A stretch of DNA of 64,000 nucleotides from Rhodanobacter sp. (lineage in GTDB: Bacteria > Pseudomonadota > Gammaproteobacteria > Xanthomonadales > Rhodanobacteraceae), in NCBI GenBank assembly GCA_004298015.1, contig SCSE01000001.1:87207-151206 (forward strand). Direction: 5' to 3'. Below the pieces are notes generated by a model. It was given only the letters and a program-made list of their open reading frames with translations, ran no database searches and had not been told where the DNA came from. This document shows, in pieces, positions 57,540 to 64,000 of this stretch (position 1 is its first letter; each line of letters opens with the position of its first letter). Position numbers and translations under genes: made by a program.

Positions 57540-57617
57540 GCGGCCCGGCGCACCGCATATCACCGATCTGGACATGAAGCCTTAAACTGCCGTTTTCGAT
57601 GACGGAGTCCGGTTCCC

Positions 57618-58436
57618 ATGAGCAGTCTTGCCGGCAAGACCTTATTCATCACCGGTGCCTCGCGCGGTATCGGCCTGGCGATCGCCCTGCGTGCGGCGCG
57701 AGACGGTGCCAATATCGTGATTGCGGCGAAAAGCGTCGTGCCCAATCCGAAGCTCCCGGGCACCATCCATACCGCCGCTGCGGCCATCGAGGCAGCGGGT
57801 GGCCGGGCACTGGCATTGCAGGTGGATATCCGCGAGGAAACCCAGGTGCGGGCCGCCGTGGCCGAGGCGGCCGAGCATTTTGGCGGGATCGACATCGTGG
57901 TCAACAACGCCAGTGCGATCTGGCTGGCCGGGACCGCCGAGACGCCGATGAAACGCTTCGACCTGATGCATCAGGTCAATACGCGCGGCACCTTCCTGGT
58001 CACCCAAAGTTGCCTTCCGTATTTGCGTCAGGCGGACAATCCCCACGTGCTGATGCTGTCGCCGCCGCCGAATCTGGATCCCAAGTGGTTTGCGCCACAT
58101 ACGGCCTACACCATCGCCAAGTACGGCATGAGCCTGTGCGTGCTGGGGATGAGTGCCGAATTTGCCGCGCTGGGCATCGCGGTGAATGCGCTGTGGCCGC
58201 GCACGGTGATTGCCACGGCGGCGATCGGCATGATCGACGGGGTGCGGGCCGAGCAATGCCGAACGCCGGAGATCGTAGCCGATGCAGCACATGTCATTCT
58301 TTGCCGGCGCGCGCGCGATTTCACCGGCCATTTCGCGATCGACGAGGAAATTCTGCAGCAATCGGGCGTGACCGAATTCGATCGTTACGCGGTGCAAGCC
58401 GGTGCGAGCCTGATGCCGGATCTTTTTCTCGACTGA
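57618..58436 (+). CDS. short-chain dehydrogenase, HSDL2-like
   Basis: The 272-residue SDR has the Rossmann motif FITGASRGIGLAIALRAA and NNASAIWLAGT. The catalytic pair in YTIAKYGMS (Y-x3-K) follows a serine-containing LMLSPPPNLD. The sequence is of the SDR_a35/HSDL2 type, whose members often act on lipid or acyl substrates. There is no local pathway clue. ATG at 57618 with GGAG upstream. Confidence 0.92.
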   Translation: MSSLAGKTLFITGASRGIGLAIALRAARDGANIVIAAKSVVPNPKLPGTIHTAAAAIEAAGGRALALQVDIREETQVRAAVAEAAEHFGGIDIVVNNASAIWLAGTAETPMKRFDLMHQVNTRGTFLVTQSCLPYLRQADNPHVLMLSPPPNLDPKWFAPHTAYTIAKYGMSLCVLGMSAEFAALGIAVNALWPRTVIATAAIGMIDGVRAEQCRTPEIVADAAHVILCRRARDFTGHFAIDEEILQQSGVTEFDRYAVQAGASLMPDLFLD

Positions 58437-58468
58437 CGCGGTTGCCGTAGCCCCCCGGCCTTCCGGGT

Positions 58469-58483
58469 GATCAAGTCTTGATC
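58469..58483. promoter_or_regulatory. 15-bp perfect palindrome between the SDR gene and argD
   Basis: GATCAAGTCTTGATC is a seven-bp perfect inverted repeat with a single central T. It lies 33 nt after the SDR stop and about 155 nt upstream of argD. It may be an operator or part of the local hairpin with the neighbouring CCGGCCTTCCGG. Confidence 0.35.
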
Positions 58484-58639
58484 GGAAGTACGGTATGGCT
58501 GTCGATGGGTGTTCCGAAAAATTCGCCCGGCAAACCGGGCAGTCTGGATGACTTTGCTGCCGTGCAGGCATGCCGGATGCGCGACAATAGCCACAAATCA
58601 CATGATGGCGGCGCCATGTGGCGGCCCGCGGAGTGCAAC

Positions 58640-59875
58640 ATGCCCTTGCAGGACTCATCTTCGACTTCCTTGACCGAGCTTGGTCAACGTTACTGGCTGC
58701 CGGTGTACAAGCCGCGCGAGCTGGTGCTCGATCACGGCAAAGGTGCCCGGTTGTGGGACACGCAGGGTCGCGAATACGTCGATTTTGGTGCCGGCATCGC
58801 AGTCAACGCGCTGGGCCACCAGGACCCGGACTTGCTCGCCGCGTTGACCGCGCAGGCGCACAAGCTCTGGCATAGCAGCAATGTTTTCTATACCGAGCCG
58901 CCGCTGCGATTGGCCGAAGAACTGGTGCTGGCATCGGGGTTTGCCGAGCGGGTCTTTCTGTGCAACTCCGGGGCCGAGGCGAATGAGGCGGCGATCAAGC
59001 TGGTGCGCAAGTGGGCGGCGAGCCAGGGTCGCCCACCGGAACAGCGCACCATCATCACGTTTACGGGCTCGTTCCACGGCCGCACGCTGGCCACGGTCAC
59101 GGCCACCGCGCAACCGAAATACCAGGAAGGCTATGAACCATTGCCCAGTGGTTTCCGTTACCTGAAATTCAACGACGCCGGGAGCCTGGAAAAGGCTTTC
59201 ACCGAGGGCGGCATTGCCGCCGTCATGCTCGAGCCGGTACAGGGTGAAGGTGGCGTGGTTCCCGCTGCCCCCGGGTTTTTGCAGCGCGTGCGTCAATTGT
59301 GCGATGCACACGATGCGCTCTTGGTGCTGGATGAAATCCAGTGCGGCATGGGTCGCACCGGCACGCTGTTCGCGCATGCCCATGACGCGGTTCGGCCGGA
59401 TATCGTGACGCTGGCCAAGGCGCTCGGTTGCGGCTTCCCGATCGGTGCAATGCTGGCTGGTCCAAAGGTGGCCGAGGTCATGCAATACGGCTCACATGGC
59501 ACCACGTTCGGAGGCAACCCGATGGCGGCCGCGGTGGCACGTGTCGCGCTGGCCAAGCTCGCCTCGCCTGCCGTGCAGATCAACGTGGTGCGCCAGGCAC
59601 AGGCATTGCGTACGGGGCTGGATCAGATCAACAAAGAGCTGGGCCTGTTTGCAGAAGTGCGTGGGCGAGGCTTGATGATCGGTGCGGTGCTGCGCGATGC
59701 ATATCAGGGCCGCGCAGGTGCGATTCTCGATCATGCCGCAAACCATGGCCTGCTGCTGCTGCAGGCCGGCCCGGATGTGCTGCGCTTCGTGCCGCCATTG
59801 ACGATCACTGACGAAGAGCTGCACGCCGGCCTTGAGCGCCTGCACGCGGCTTTGCAAGATTTTGTGGCAGCCTGA
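58640..59875 (+). CDS. argD: acetylornithine aminotransferase
   Basis: The 411-residue class III PLP enzyme acts in arginine and possibly lysine biosynthesis. Signatures are LWDTQGREYVDFGAGIAVNA, FCNSGAEANEAA (here LCNSGAEANEAAIK), FTGSFHGRTLATVTAT, LEPVQGEGGV, LDEIQCGMGRTG and TLAKALGCGFPIGAM with the PLP lysine. ATG at 58640 follows CGGAG; an upstream ATG at 58619 adds seven residues. Confidence 0.93.
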   Translation: MPLQDSSSTSLTELGQRYWLPVYKPRELVLDHGKGARLWDTQGREYVDFGAGIAVNALGHQDPDLLAALTAQAHKLWHSSNVFYTEPPLRLAEELVLASGFAERVFLCNSGAEANEAAIKLVRKWAASQGRPPEQRTIITFTGSFHGRTLATVTATAQPKYQEGYEPLPSGFRYLKFNDAGSLEKAFTEGGIAAVMLEPVQGEGGVVPAAPGFLQRVRQLCDAHDALLVLDEIQCGMGRTGTLFAHAHDAVRPDIVTLAKALGCGFPIGAMLAGPKVAEVMQYGSHGTTFGGNPMAAAVARVALAKLASPAVQINVVRQAQALRTGLDQINKELGLFAEVRGRGLMIGAVLRDAYQGRAGAILDHAANHGLLLLQAGPDVLRFVPPLTITDEELHAGLERLHAALQDFVAA

Positions 59876-59912
59876 CCAGGTTGCCCGACACTTCCCGCAG
59901 GAGTATTCCCCG

Positions 59913-60335
59913 ATGAAATATCTGCACAGCATGGTCCGCGTCCGTGACCTGGACGCCTCGTTGCGCTTCTATGGCGAAGGTCTCGGGCTCCACGAGGTGC
60001 GCCGCAGCGACCATCAGGCCGGTCGCTTCACCCTGATCTACCTTGCCGCGCCGGAGAGTCCCGATGCCGAGGTTGAGCTGACCTGGAACTGGGATGCTGA
60101 CGAAGACTACGGCTCGGCGCGCAATTTCGGCCATCTGGCGTTTCGCGTGGACGACATCTATGCCGTTTGCGAGCACCTGCAGTCGATGGGCATAACCATC
60201 AATCGACCGCCCCGCGACGGGCACATGGCCTTTGTTCGCTCGCCGGACCTGATCTCGATCGAGTTGTTGCAGAAAGGCGAGGCATTGCCGCCATCCGAGC
60301 CATGGTCTTCGATGCCGAATACCGGTGTCTGGTAG
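59913..60335 (+). CDS. lactoylglutathione lyase-like VOC protein
   Basis: The 140-residue glyoxalase-fold protein matches GloA closely: MKYLHSMVRVRDLDASLRFY, VELTWNWD, FGHLAFRVDD and ISIELLQ. The four metal ligands H5, E55, H74 and E117 are present at nearly the E. coli positions. It is therefore probably a true glyoxalase I, detoxifying methylglyoxal with glutathione, though other VOC activities cannot be excluded. SD CAGGAG; 37 nt after argD. Confidence 0.85.
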   Translation: MKYLHSMVRVRDLDASLRFYGEGLGLHEVRRSDHQAGRFTLIYLAAPESPDAEVELTWNWDADEDYGSARNFGHLAFRVDDIYAVCEHLQSMGITINRPPRDGHMAFVRSPDLISIELLQKGEALPPSEPWSSMPNTGVW

Positions 60336-60351
60336 CGCCGGACGTCCGGTC

Positions 60352-61215
60352 TCAATCCTGGCGAGCCGGTAGCTGCGCGCCGCAGGCCTTGCAGAACATG
60401 GCGTCGTCGTCGTGGCCATCGCGTCGGCATGTCTGGCAGCGCACCCCGGATTTTTGCGCGCGGATGCCTGACGCCAGTTCCGCGGTGAAGATCCCGGTCG
60501 GTACCGCAATGATGCTGTAGCCGATCAGCATGATCAGCGAGGTAAGCAGCTGGCCGAGCACGGTCTTGGGGGTGATGTCCCCGAATCCGACGGTGGTCAT
60601 GGTCACCACTGCCCAATACATCGAGGTCGGAATCGAGGTGAATCCGTTCTCCGGCCCCTCGATCAGGTACATCAACGCACCAAAGATCAGCACCAGGGTG
60701 AAAATCGTGCTGACGAAGATCAGTACCTTGCGGCGGGTTCGTGCGAGCGTCGACCACAGCAGATTGGCTTCGCCGACATAGCGCGTCAGCTTGAGGATGC
60801 GGAAGATGCGCAGGATGCGCAGCGCCCTGACGACCAGCAGGTACTGGCTGCCTGCCAGCACCAGGCTGATGAAGGTCGGCAGGATCGACAACAGGTCGAC
60901 CACGCCAAAAAAACTTCGCGCATAACGTGTTGGACGATCGACTACGGCAAGCCGCACCAGGTATTCCAGGGTGAATGCGAGGGTGAAAAACCATTCCAGC
61001 GCATAGAACAGCATGCCCAGCCGCAGGTGCAGCGTGGTCACCGAATCCAGCACGGCAACAGCGATGCTGGCGACGATGGCGATGATCAGCGCGACGTCGA
61101 AGCGGCGCCCGGCGCCATCCTCATGCCCAAAGATGATATGGAACCAGCGCGCTCGCCAGGCGGCGCCAGAAGCAGGTTCGAATCCACCGGAATGTGGTGC
61201 TGCGGGTGCTTGCAT
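60352..61215 (-). CDS. voltage-gated-type potassium channel with C-terminal zinc ribbon
   Basis: The 287-residue protein has six helices: S1-S3 about 38-110, then an Arg-rich S4 (RALRILRIFRILKLTRYV). The pore follows with filter TTVGFGD and S6 (SLIMLIGYSIIAVPTGIF). The C-terminus carries CQTCRRDGHDDDAMFCKACG, a CxxC...CxxC zinc ribbon. Kv-type channels in bacteria normally end soon after S6, so the ribbon suggests metal or redox gating or assembly. The frame is open further upstream but overlaps hemL, so ATG at 61215 is used. Confidence 0.88.
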   Translation of the reverse strand: MQAPAAPHSGGFEPASGAAWRARWFHIIFGHEDGAGRRFDVALIIAIVASIAVAVLDSVTTLHLRLGMLFYALEWFFTLAFTLEYLVRLAVVDRPTRYARSFFGVVDLLSILPTFISLVLAGSQYLLVVRALRILRIFRILKLTRYVGEANLLWSTLARTRRKVLIFVSTIFTLVLIFGALMYLIEGPENGFTSIPTSMYWAVVTMTTVGFGDITPKTVLGQLLTSLIMLIGYSIIAVPTGIFTAELASGIRAQKSGVRCQTCRRDGHDDDAMFCKACGAQLPARQD

Positions 61216-61226
61216 GGGCAGTCCGC

Positions 61227-62513
61227 TCAGGTGTCTTTTGCTTCGCGCAGGGCGTCGCGCGCGGCATCCAGGGTGAACGCGATATCGTCGTCGCTGTGTG
61301 CCGCCGACATGAAGCCGGCCTCGTAGGCGCTGGGTGCCAGGTAGACGCCGCGACGCAACATGCCGTGGAAGAAACGGTTGAACATGCTGACGTCGCACGC
61401 GGTGGCCTGGGCGAAACAGGTTACCGGTTCGGCTGAAAAGAACAGGCCGAACATACCGCCGACGTGATTGGTGGTGAACGCGATGTGGGCCTCGTCGGCC
61501 ACGGCTTGCAGGCCATCGCAGAGCCGGCGTGTCCGATCCGCCAGGGTGTCGTGGAAACCCGGTGCCTGGATCAGTTCCAGCATGGCCAGGCCCGCAGCCA
61601 TCGCCACCGGGTTGCCGCTCAAGGTGCCCGCCTGATAGATCGGGCCCGCCGGCGCGATCTGTTCCATCAGGTCCCGTCGCCCGCCGTAGGCACCTACCGG
61701 CATGCCACCGCCGATGATCTTGCCGAAGGTGGTCAGGTCCGGCGTCACGCCGTAATGTGCTTGCGCCCCGCCCAGCGCGACACGAAATCCGGTCATCACT
61801 TCGTCGAAGATCAGGATGGTGCGATGCCGGTCACACAGCTCGCGGAGGCCTTGCAGGTAGCCTTCCATGGGCAGAATGCAGTTCATGTTGCCGGCCACCG
61901 GTTCGATGATCAGCCCGGCGATGCTCTCACCACGCTCGGCGAACAGTGCCCTGGCCGCGTCGAGATCGTTGTAGGGCAGGGTGAGTGTGAGATCGGCATT
62001 CGCCTTGGGCACGCCCGGCGACGTCGGCACCCCGAACGTCAGTGCGCCAGAGCCGGCCTTGACCAGAAAGCTGTCACCGTGGCCGTGGTAGCAGCCCTCG
62101 AATTTGACGATGTTGTTGCGGCCGGTGGCGCCGCGGGCGAGACGAATCGCCGACATCGTCGCTTCGGTACCGGAGTTGACCATCCGCACCATCGCCATCG
62201 ACGGCACCAGTCGCGCGATGGTTTCGGCCATGGTGACCTCGGCCGGGCAGGGCGTGCCGAACGAAAGTCCGTTCTCGATCGAGCGGGCGACTGCTGCGCG
62301 GACCGCGGGGTGGTTGTGGCCGGCGATCATCGGCCCCCATGAGCCGACGTAGTCGATATAGCGTGTGCCTTCGACATCCCACAGATACGGGCCATCCGCC
62401 CGCGCCGTAAAGAAAGGCTCGCCGCCGACCGAGCGGAAGGCGCGGACCGGTGAGTTGACGCCGCCCGGCATGAGTTTTTCGGCGCGCTGGAACAATTCGT
62501 GGTTGCTGGTCAT
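61227..62513 (-). CDS. hemL: glutamate-1-semialdehyde 2,1-aminomutase
   Basis: The 428-residue PLP enzyme makes 5-aminolevulinate for haem. Signatures are [50 protein letters not shown] and [18 protein letters not shown] with the PLP lysine. Its ATG overlaps the thiE stop by four bases, so expression is coupled. Confidence 0.96.
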   Translation of the reverse strand: MTSNHELFQRAEKLMPGGVNSPVRAFRSVGGEPFFTARADGPYLWDVEGTRYIDYVGSWGPMIAGHNHPAVRAAVARSIENGLSFGTPCPAEVTMAETIARLVPSMAMVRMVNSGTEATMSAIRLARGATGRNNIVKFEGCYHGHGDSFLVKAGSGALTFGVPTSPGVPKANADLTLTLPYNDLDAARALFAERGESIAGLIIEPVAGNMNCILPMEGYLQGLRELCDRHRTILIFDEVMTGFRVALGGAQAHYGVTPDLTTFGKIIGGGMPVGAYGGRRDLMEQIAPAGPIYQAGTLSGNPVAMAAGLAMLELIQAPGFHDTLADRTRRLCDGLQAVADEAHIAFTTNHVGGMFGLFFSAEPVTCFAQATACDVSMFNRFFHGMLRRGVYLAPSAYEAGFMSAAHSDDDIAFTLDAARDALREAKDT

Positions 62514-63154
62514 GGGGATGTTTCGTCAATGGATGAAAACAAATCGCCGAAGCGTTGCGCCGCATGGCGGACATCGGCAGCGCCGAAGAGCGCCGATATC
62601 ACCGCCAGGTAATCGGCGCCCGCATCGATCAATGAACGCCCATTGTCGGGGGTGATGCCGCCGATCGCCACCCGCGGCACGTCGAGCATGGCGCTTTGCC
62701 GCAACAGCTCGATGGGCACCTGGGTGGCCTGCGGTTTGCTGGGTGACGGGAAAAAGGCGCCAAACGATACATAGCTGGCACCGCCCCTTGCTGCAGCCCG
62801 TGCACGCGGCAACGAGCCGTAGCAGGAAACACCGACCAGCGCATGTTCACCCAGTTCGGCGCGTACGGCCGCAAGGTCATCGTCCTCGCTGCCCAGGTGT
62901 ACGCCGGCCGCACCGACCGCTCGCGCCAGGGCGATATCGTGGTCGATGATCAACGGCACGCCATGATCGCGGCACAAGATGTTGAGGGCGGACGCTTCGG
63001 CATGGCGCCGCAAACTGTCGTTGCTCAGGTCACGGTACTGCAGGGCGCGGACGCCGCCGACAAGCGCTTCGGCGACTATCACGAGCAGATCCGGGCGCGG
63101 GCCATCGGTAATGGCATACAGGCCGTTGCCTGGCCGTGCGGTAAAGGTAGTCAA
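62510..63154 (-). CDS. thiE: thiamine-phosphate synthase
   Basis: The 214-residue TIM-barrel enzyme joins HMP-PP to thiazole phosphate. It has [20 protein letters not shown] (family QxRxK variant, here YRDLS), [39 protein letters not shown] and [10 protein letters not shown]. The start is TTG at 63154, with GGGAGA upstream; no in-frame ATG lies near the natural N-terminus. The rubredoxin gene diverges 109 nt away. Confidence 0.9.
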   Translation of the reverse strand: MTTFTARPGNGLYAITDGPRPDLLVIVAEALVGGVRALQYRDLSNDSLRRHAEASALNILCRDHGVPLIIDHDIALARAVGAAGVHLGSEDDDLAAVRAELGEHALVGVSCYGSLPRARAAARGGASYVSFGAFFPSPSKPQATQVPIELLRQSAMLDVPRVAIGGITPDNGRSLIDAGADYLAVISALFGAADVRHAAQRFGDLFSSIDETSP

Positions 63155-63263
63155 GGCCTGTTCTCCCGGTGGGTTCGGCGGTTGGCGGCAGCGCCGCACG
63201 CTTTCGCATTGTCGGGCGAGTTGCGAGAATGTGCCATTCCATCGCGACCTGAAGAAGATTGAC

Positions 63264-63461
63264 ATGAGCCAGAGTTCCACCGACACCGTAGCCCAGCGCA
63301 AGTGGATGTGCGTCGTGTGTGGCTATATCTATGACGAAGCCGAGGGTGTTCCCGATGAGGGCATCCCCGCGGGTACGCGCTGGGAAGACGTGCCCGATAC
63401 CTGGACCTGTCCGGACTGCGGCACCACCAAGGACGATTTCGAGATGATCGAAATCGACTGA
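63264..63461 (+). CDS. rubA: rubredoxin
   Basis: The 65-residue electron carrier has the two Cys knuckles MCVVCGYIYDEAEG and TCPDCGTTKDDFE binding a single Fe. The central GIPAGTRWEDVPDTWTC is typical of the family. ATG at 63264 follows GAAGAAG. It is divergent from thiE-hemL, a common pairing in Gammaproteobacteria. Confidence 0.96.
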   Translation: MSQSSTDTVAQRKWMCVVCGYIYDEAEGVPDEGIPAGTRWEDVPDTWTCPDCGTTKDDFEMIEID

Positions 63462-63573
63462 TTGTCGACCGTTGCCCGTAAATGGCCCGATCCTGCCCGC
63501 GCAGTGGCCGGGCCATCTGCTCTGATGTTCACGTGCCTGTCTGCAAGGCACGCAAACATGTGAGGAGCACCCT

Positions 63574-63798
63574 ATGCGCCAGTTCATCCCCTTTGAAGAC
63601 GACTGGGACTTGTTGGAAACACTGGGCATTGCGGATCTGATTCCCTATCGGGCGGGTCTGCTGGATGTGCCGGATGCGATCGCCCGGTCAACAGCCACTG
63701 ACGCCAGCACGTCGCCACGCAGCGTAGAAGCCTGGGAGTACGTGCAGTCTCCGCCTCATGACTTGCATGAACATCAAAATTTCTGCCAAAAAATGTGA
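63574..63798 (+). CDS. small hypothetical protein
   Basis: The 74-residue ORF starts MRQFIPFEDDWDLLETLG after a strong SD (GAGGAG seven nt upstream). The N-terminal 30 residues look conserved-type (hydrophobic/acidic alternation). The C-terminal half (STATDASTSPRSVEA) is low complexity. Such 80-100-residue proteins beginning MRQFIPF are, as I recall, found in Xanthomonadales. I do not know a function. The tail may have been changed by a frameshift. Confidence 0.6.
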   Translation: MRQFIPFEDDWDLLETLGIADLIPYRAGLLDVPDAIARSTATDASTSPRSVEAWEYVQSPPHDLHEHQNFCQKM

Positions 63799-63909
63799 GA
63801 CTGCCCCTTCACACGAGCGCGATCCGGCGCTATGATTCTCGCCCCTTCGCCGAGCCGGATTGTGGCGAGGGGTGCTGAGCGGATCGGAAAAAGAGTCAAC
63901 GAAAAGGTG

Positions 63910-63937
63910 TTGACGGTCAGCGAAAGCGATGTAGAAT
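63910..63937 (+). promoter_or_regulatory. strong sigma70 promoter with GC-rich discriminator, probable stable-RNA operon
   Basis: A -35 TTGACG (63910-63915) and -10 TAGAAT (63932-63937) are separated by 16 nt, followed by GGGCGG. The GC-rich discriminator is typical of stringently controlled rRNA/tRNA promoters. The next 60 nt to the window end have no start codon with SD. The most likely product is a stable RNA that begins beyond 64000. Confidence 0.7.
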
Positions 63938-64000
63938 GGGCGGCTCACCGACGACGAAATGTCTTCGGAGCAACACGAGGAATCGGTTGCAAGTGATTGA

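Noticed and set aside
58469..58483. GATCAAGTCTTGATC as an FNR or arginine-repressor site
   Set aside because: The half-sites do not match TTGAT-N4-ATCAA or the ArgR consensus well, so only a generic palindrome is reported.
63688..63948. 86-residue minus-strand frame at the window end
   Set aside because: It overlaps the small plus-strand gene and the strong promoter, has no SD and Arg-rich shadow composition.

Overview
The window is a GC-rich, densely coded, chromosomal stretch from a gammaproteobacterium of the order Xanthomonadales. My best guess is a Rhodanobacteraceae-type genome such as Rhodanobacter, Dyella or Frateuria. This is inferred from gene order (dsbD-tlpA-aroQ-accB-accC-prmA, cutA next to groESL, thiE-hemL beside rubredoxin) and from protein resemblance; no database search was possible. 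Nearly everything is housekeeping. I see no prophage, integrase, transposase gene, CRISPR array or complete tRNA/rRNA gene. The interest lies in small dispersed palindromic elements, RNA-level features and a few unusual protein architectures.

Layout. 1-4.3 kb: a partial gene end, a small membrane protein, and a three-domain GH18/polysaccharide-deacetylase/GT2 fusion. 4.3-12.8 kb: uvrD, a small membrane protein, a candidate sRNA resembling sX13 just downstream of polA, polA itself (with a REP palindrome translated in frame), a DUF2782 protein, purH and fis. 12.9-20.3 kb: a minus-strand run of a zinc-ribbon/DUF3426 protein, prmA, accC, accB, aroQ, a TlpA-like thioredoxin and dsbD. 20.4-23.4 kb: a MITE-like repeat, cutA, and groES-groEL under a sigma70 promoter with a CIRCE operator. 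23.5-31.9 kb: an Ala/Gly-rich secreted protein, an LTA-synthase-like sulfatase-fold protein, glnE, and the anaerobic ribonucleotide reductase locus (nrdD, a separate glycyl-radical mini-protein, nrdG) behind a perfect FNR/Anr box.

32-44.5 kb: an envelope block with an ELM1-type protein, a nitroreductase, YceI, a CHCC zinc finger, several LPS/O-antigen glycosyltransferases, an O-antigen ligase-like protein, a polysaccharide deacetylase, an LpxL-type acyltransferase, waaA (Kdo transferase), tolC and a PCMT-family methyltransferase. 44.7-48.1 kb: a TetR regulator, a ferritin-like protein, two MITE-like elements, ppa and a prolyl-4-hydroxylase-like oxygenase. 48.2-55.4 kb: prolyl oligopeptidase, the proton-pumping pyrophosphatase hppA, an RcnB-like protein, a PPi-dependent phosphofructokinase and adk. 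Together with ppa this forms a neighbourhood centred on pyrophosphate and nucleotide energetics. 55.5-63.8 kb: mpl, a LON-substrate-binding-domain protein, an SDR, argD, a glyoxalase-like protein, a voltage-gated-type potassium channel with a zinc ribbon, hemL-thiE, rubredoxin and a small hypothetical. The window ends just after a strong promoter with a GC-rich discriminator, probably that of a stable-RNA (rRNA or tRNA) operon lying beyond the edge.

Three points most deserve follow-up. First, the class III ribonucleotide reductase has its glycyl-radical motif on a separate 64-residue polypeptide. Second, a mobile palindrome was inserted in frame in the polA hinge. Third, there is a family of ~150-bp repeats with terminal inverted repeats (three copies), plus an unrelated inverted-repeat element beside one of them.
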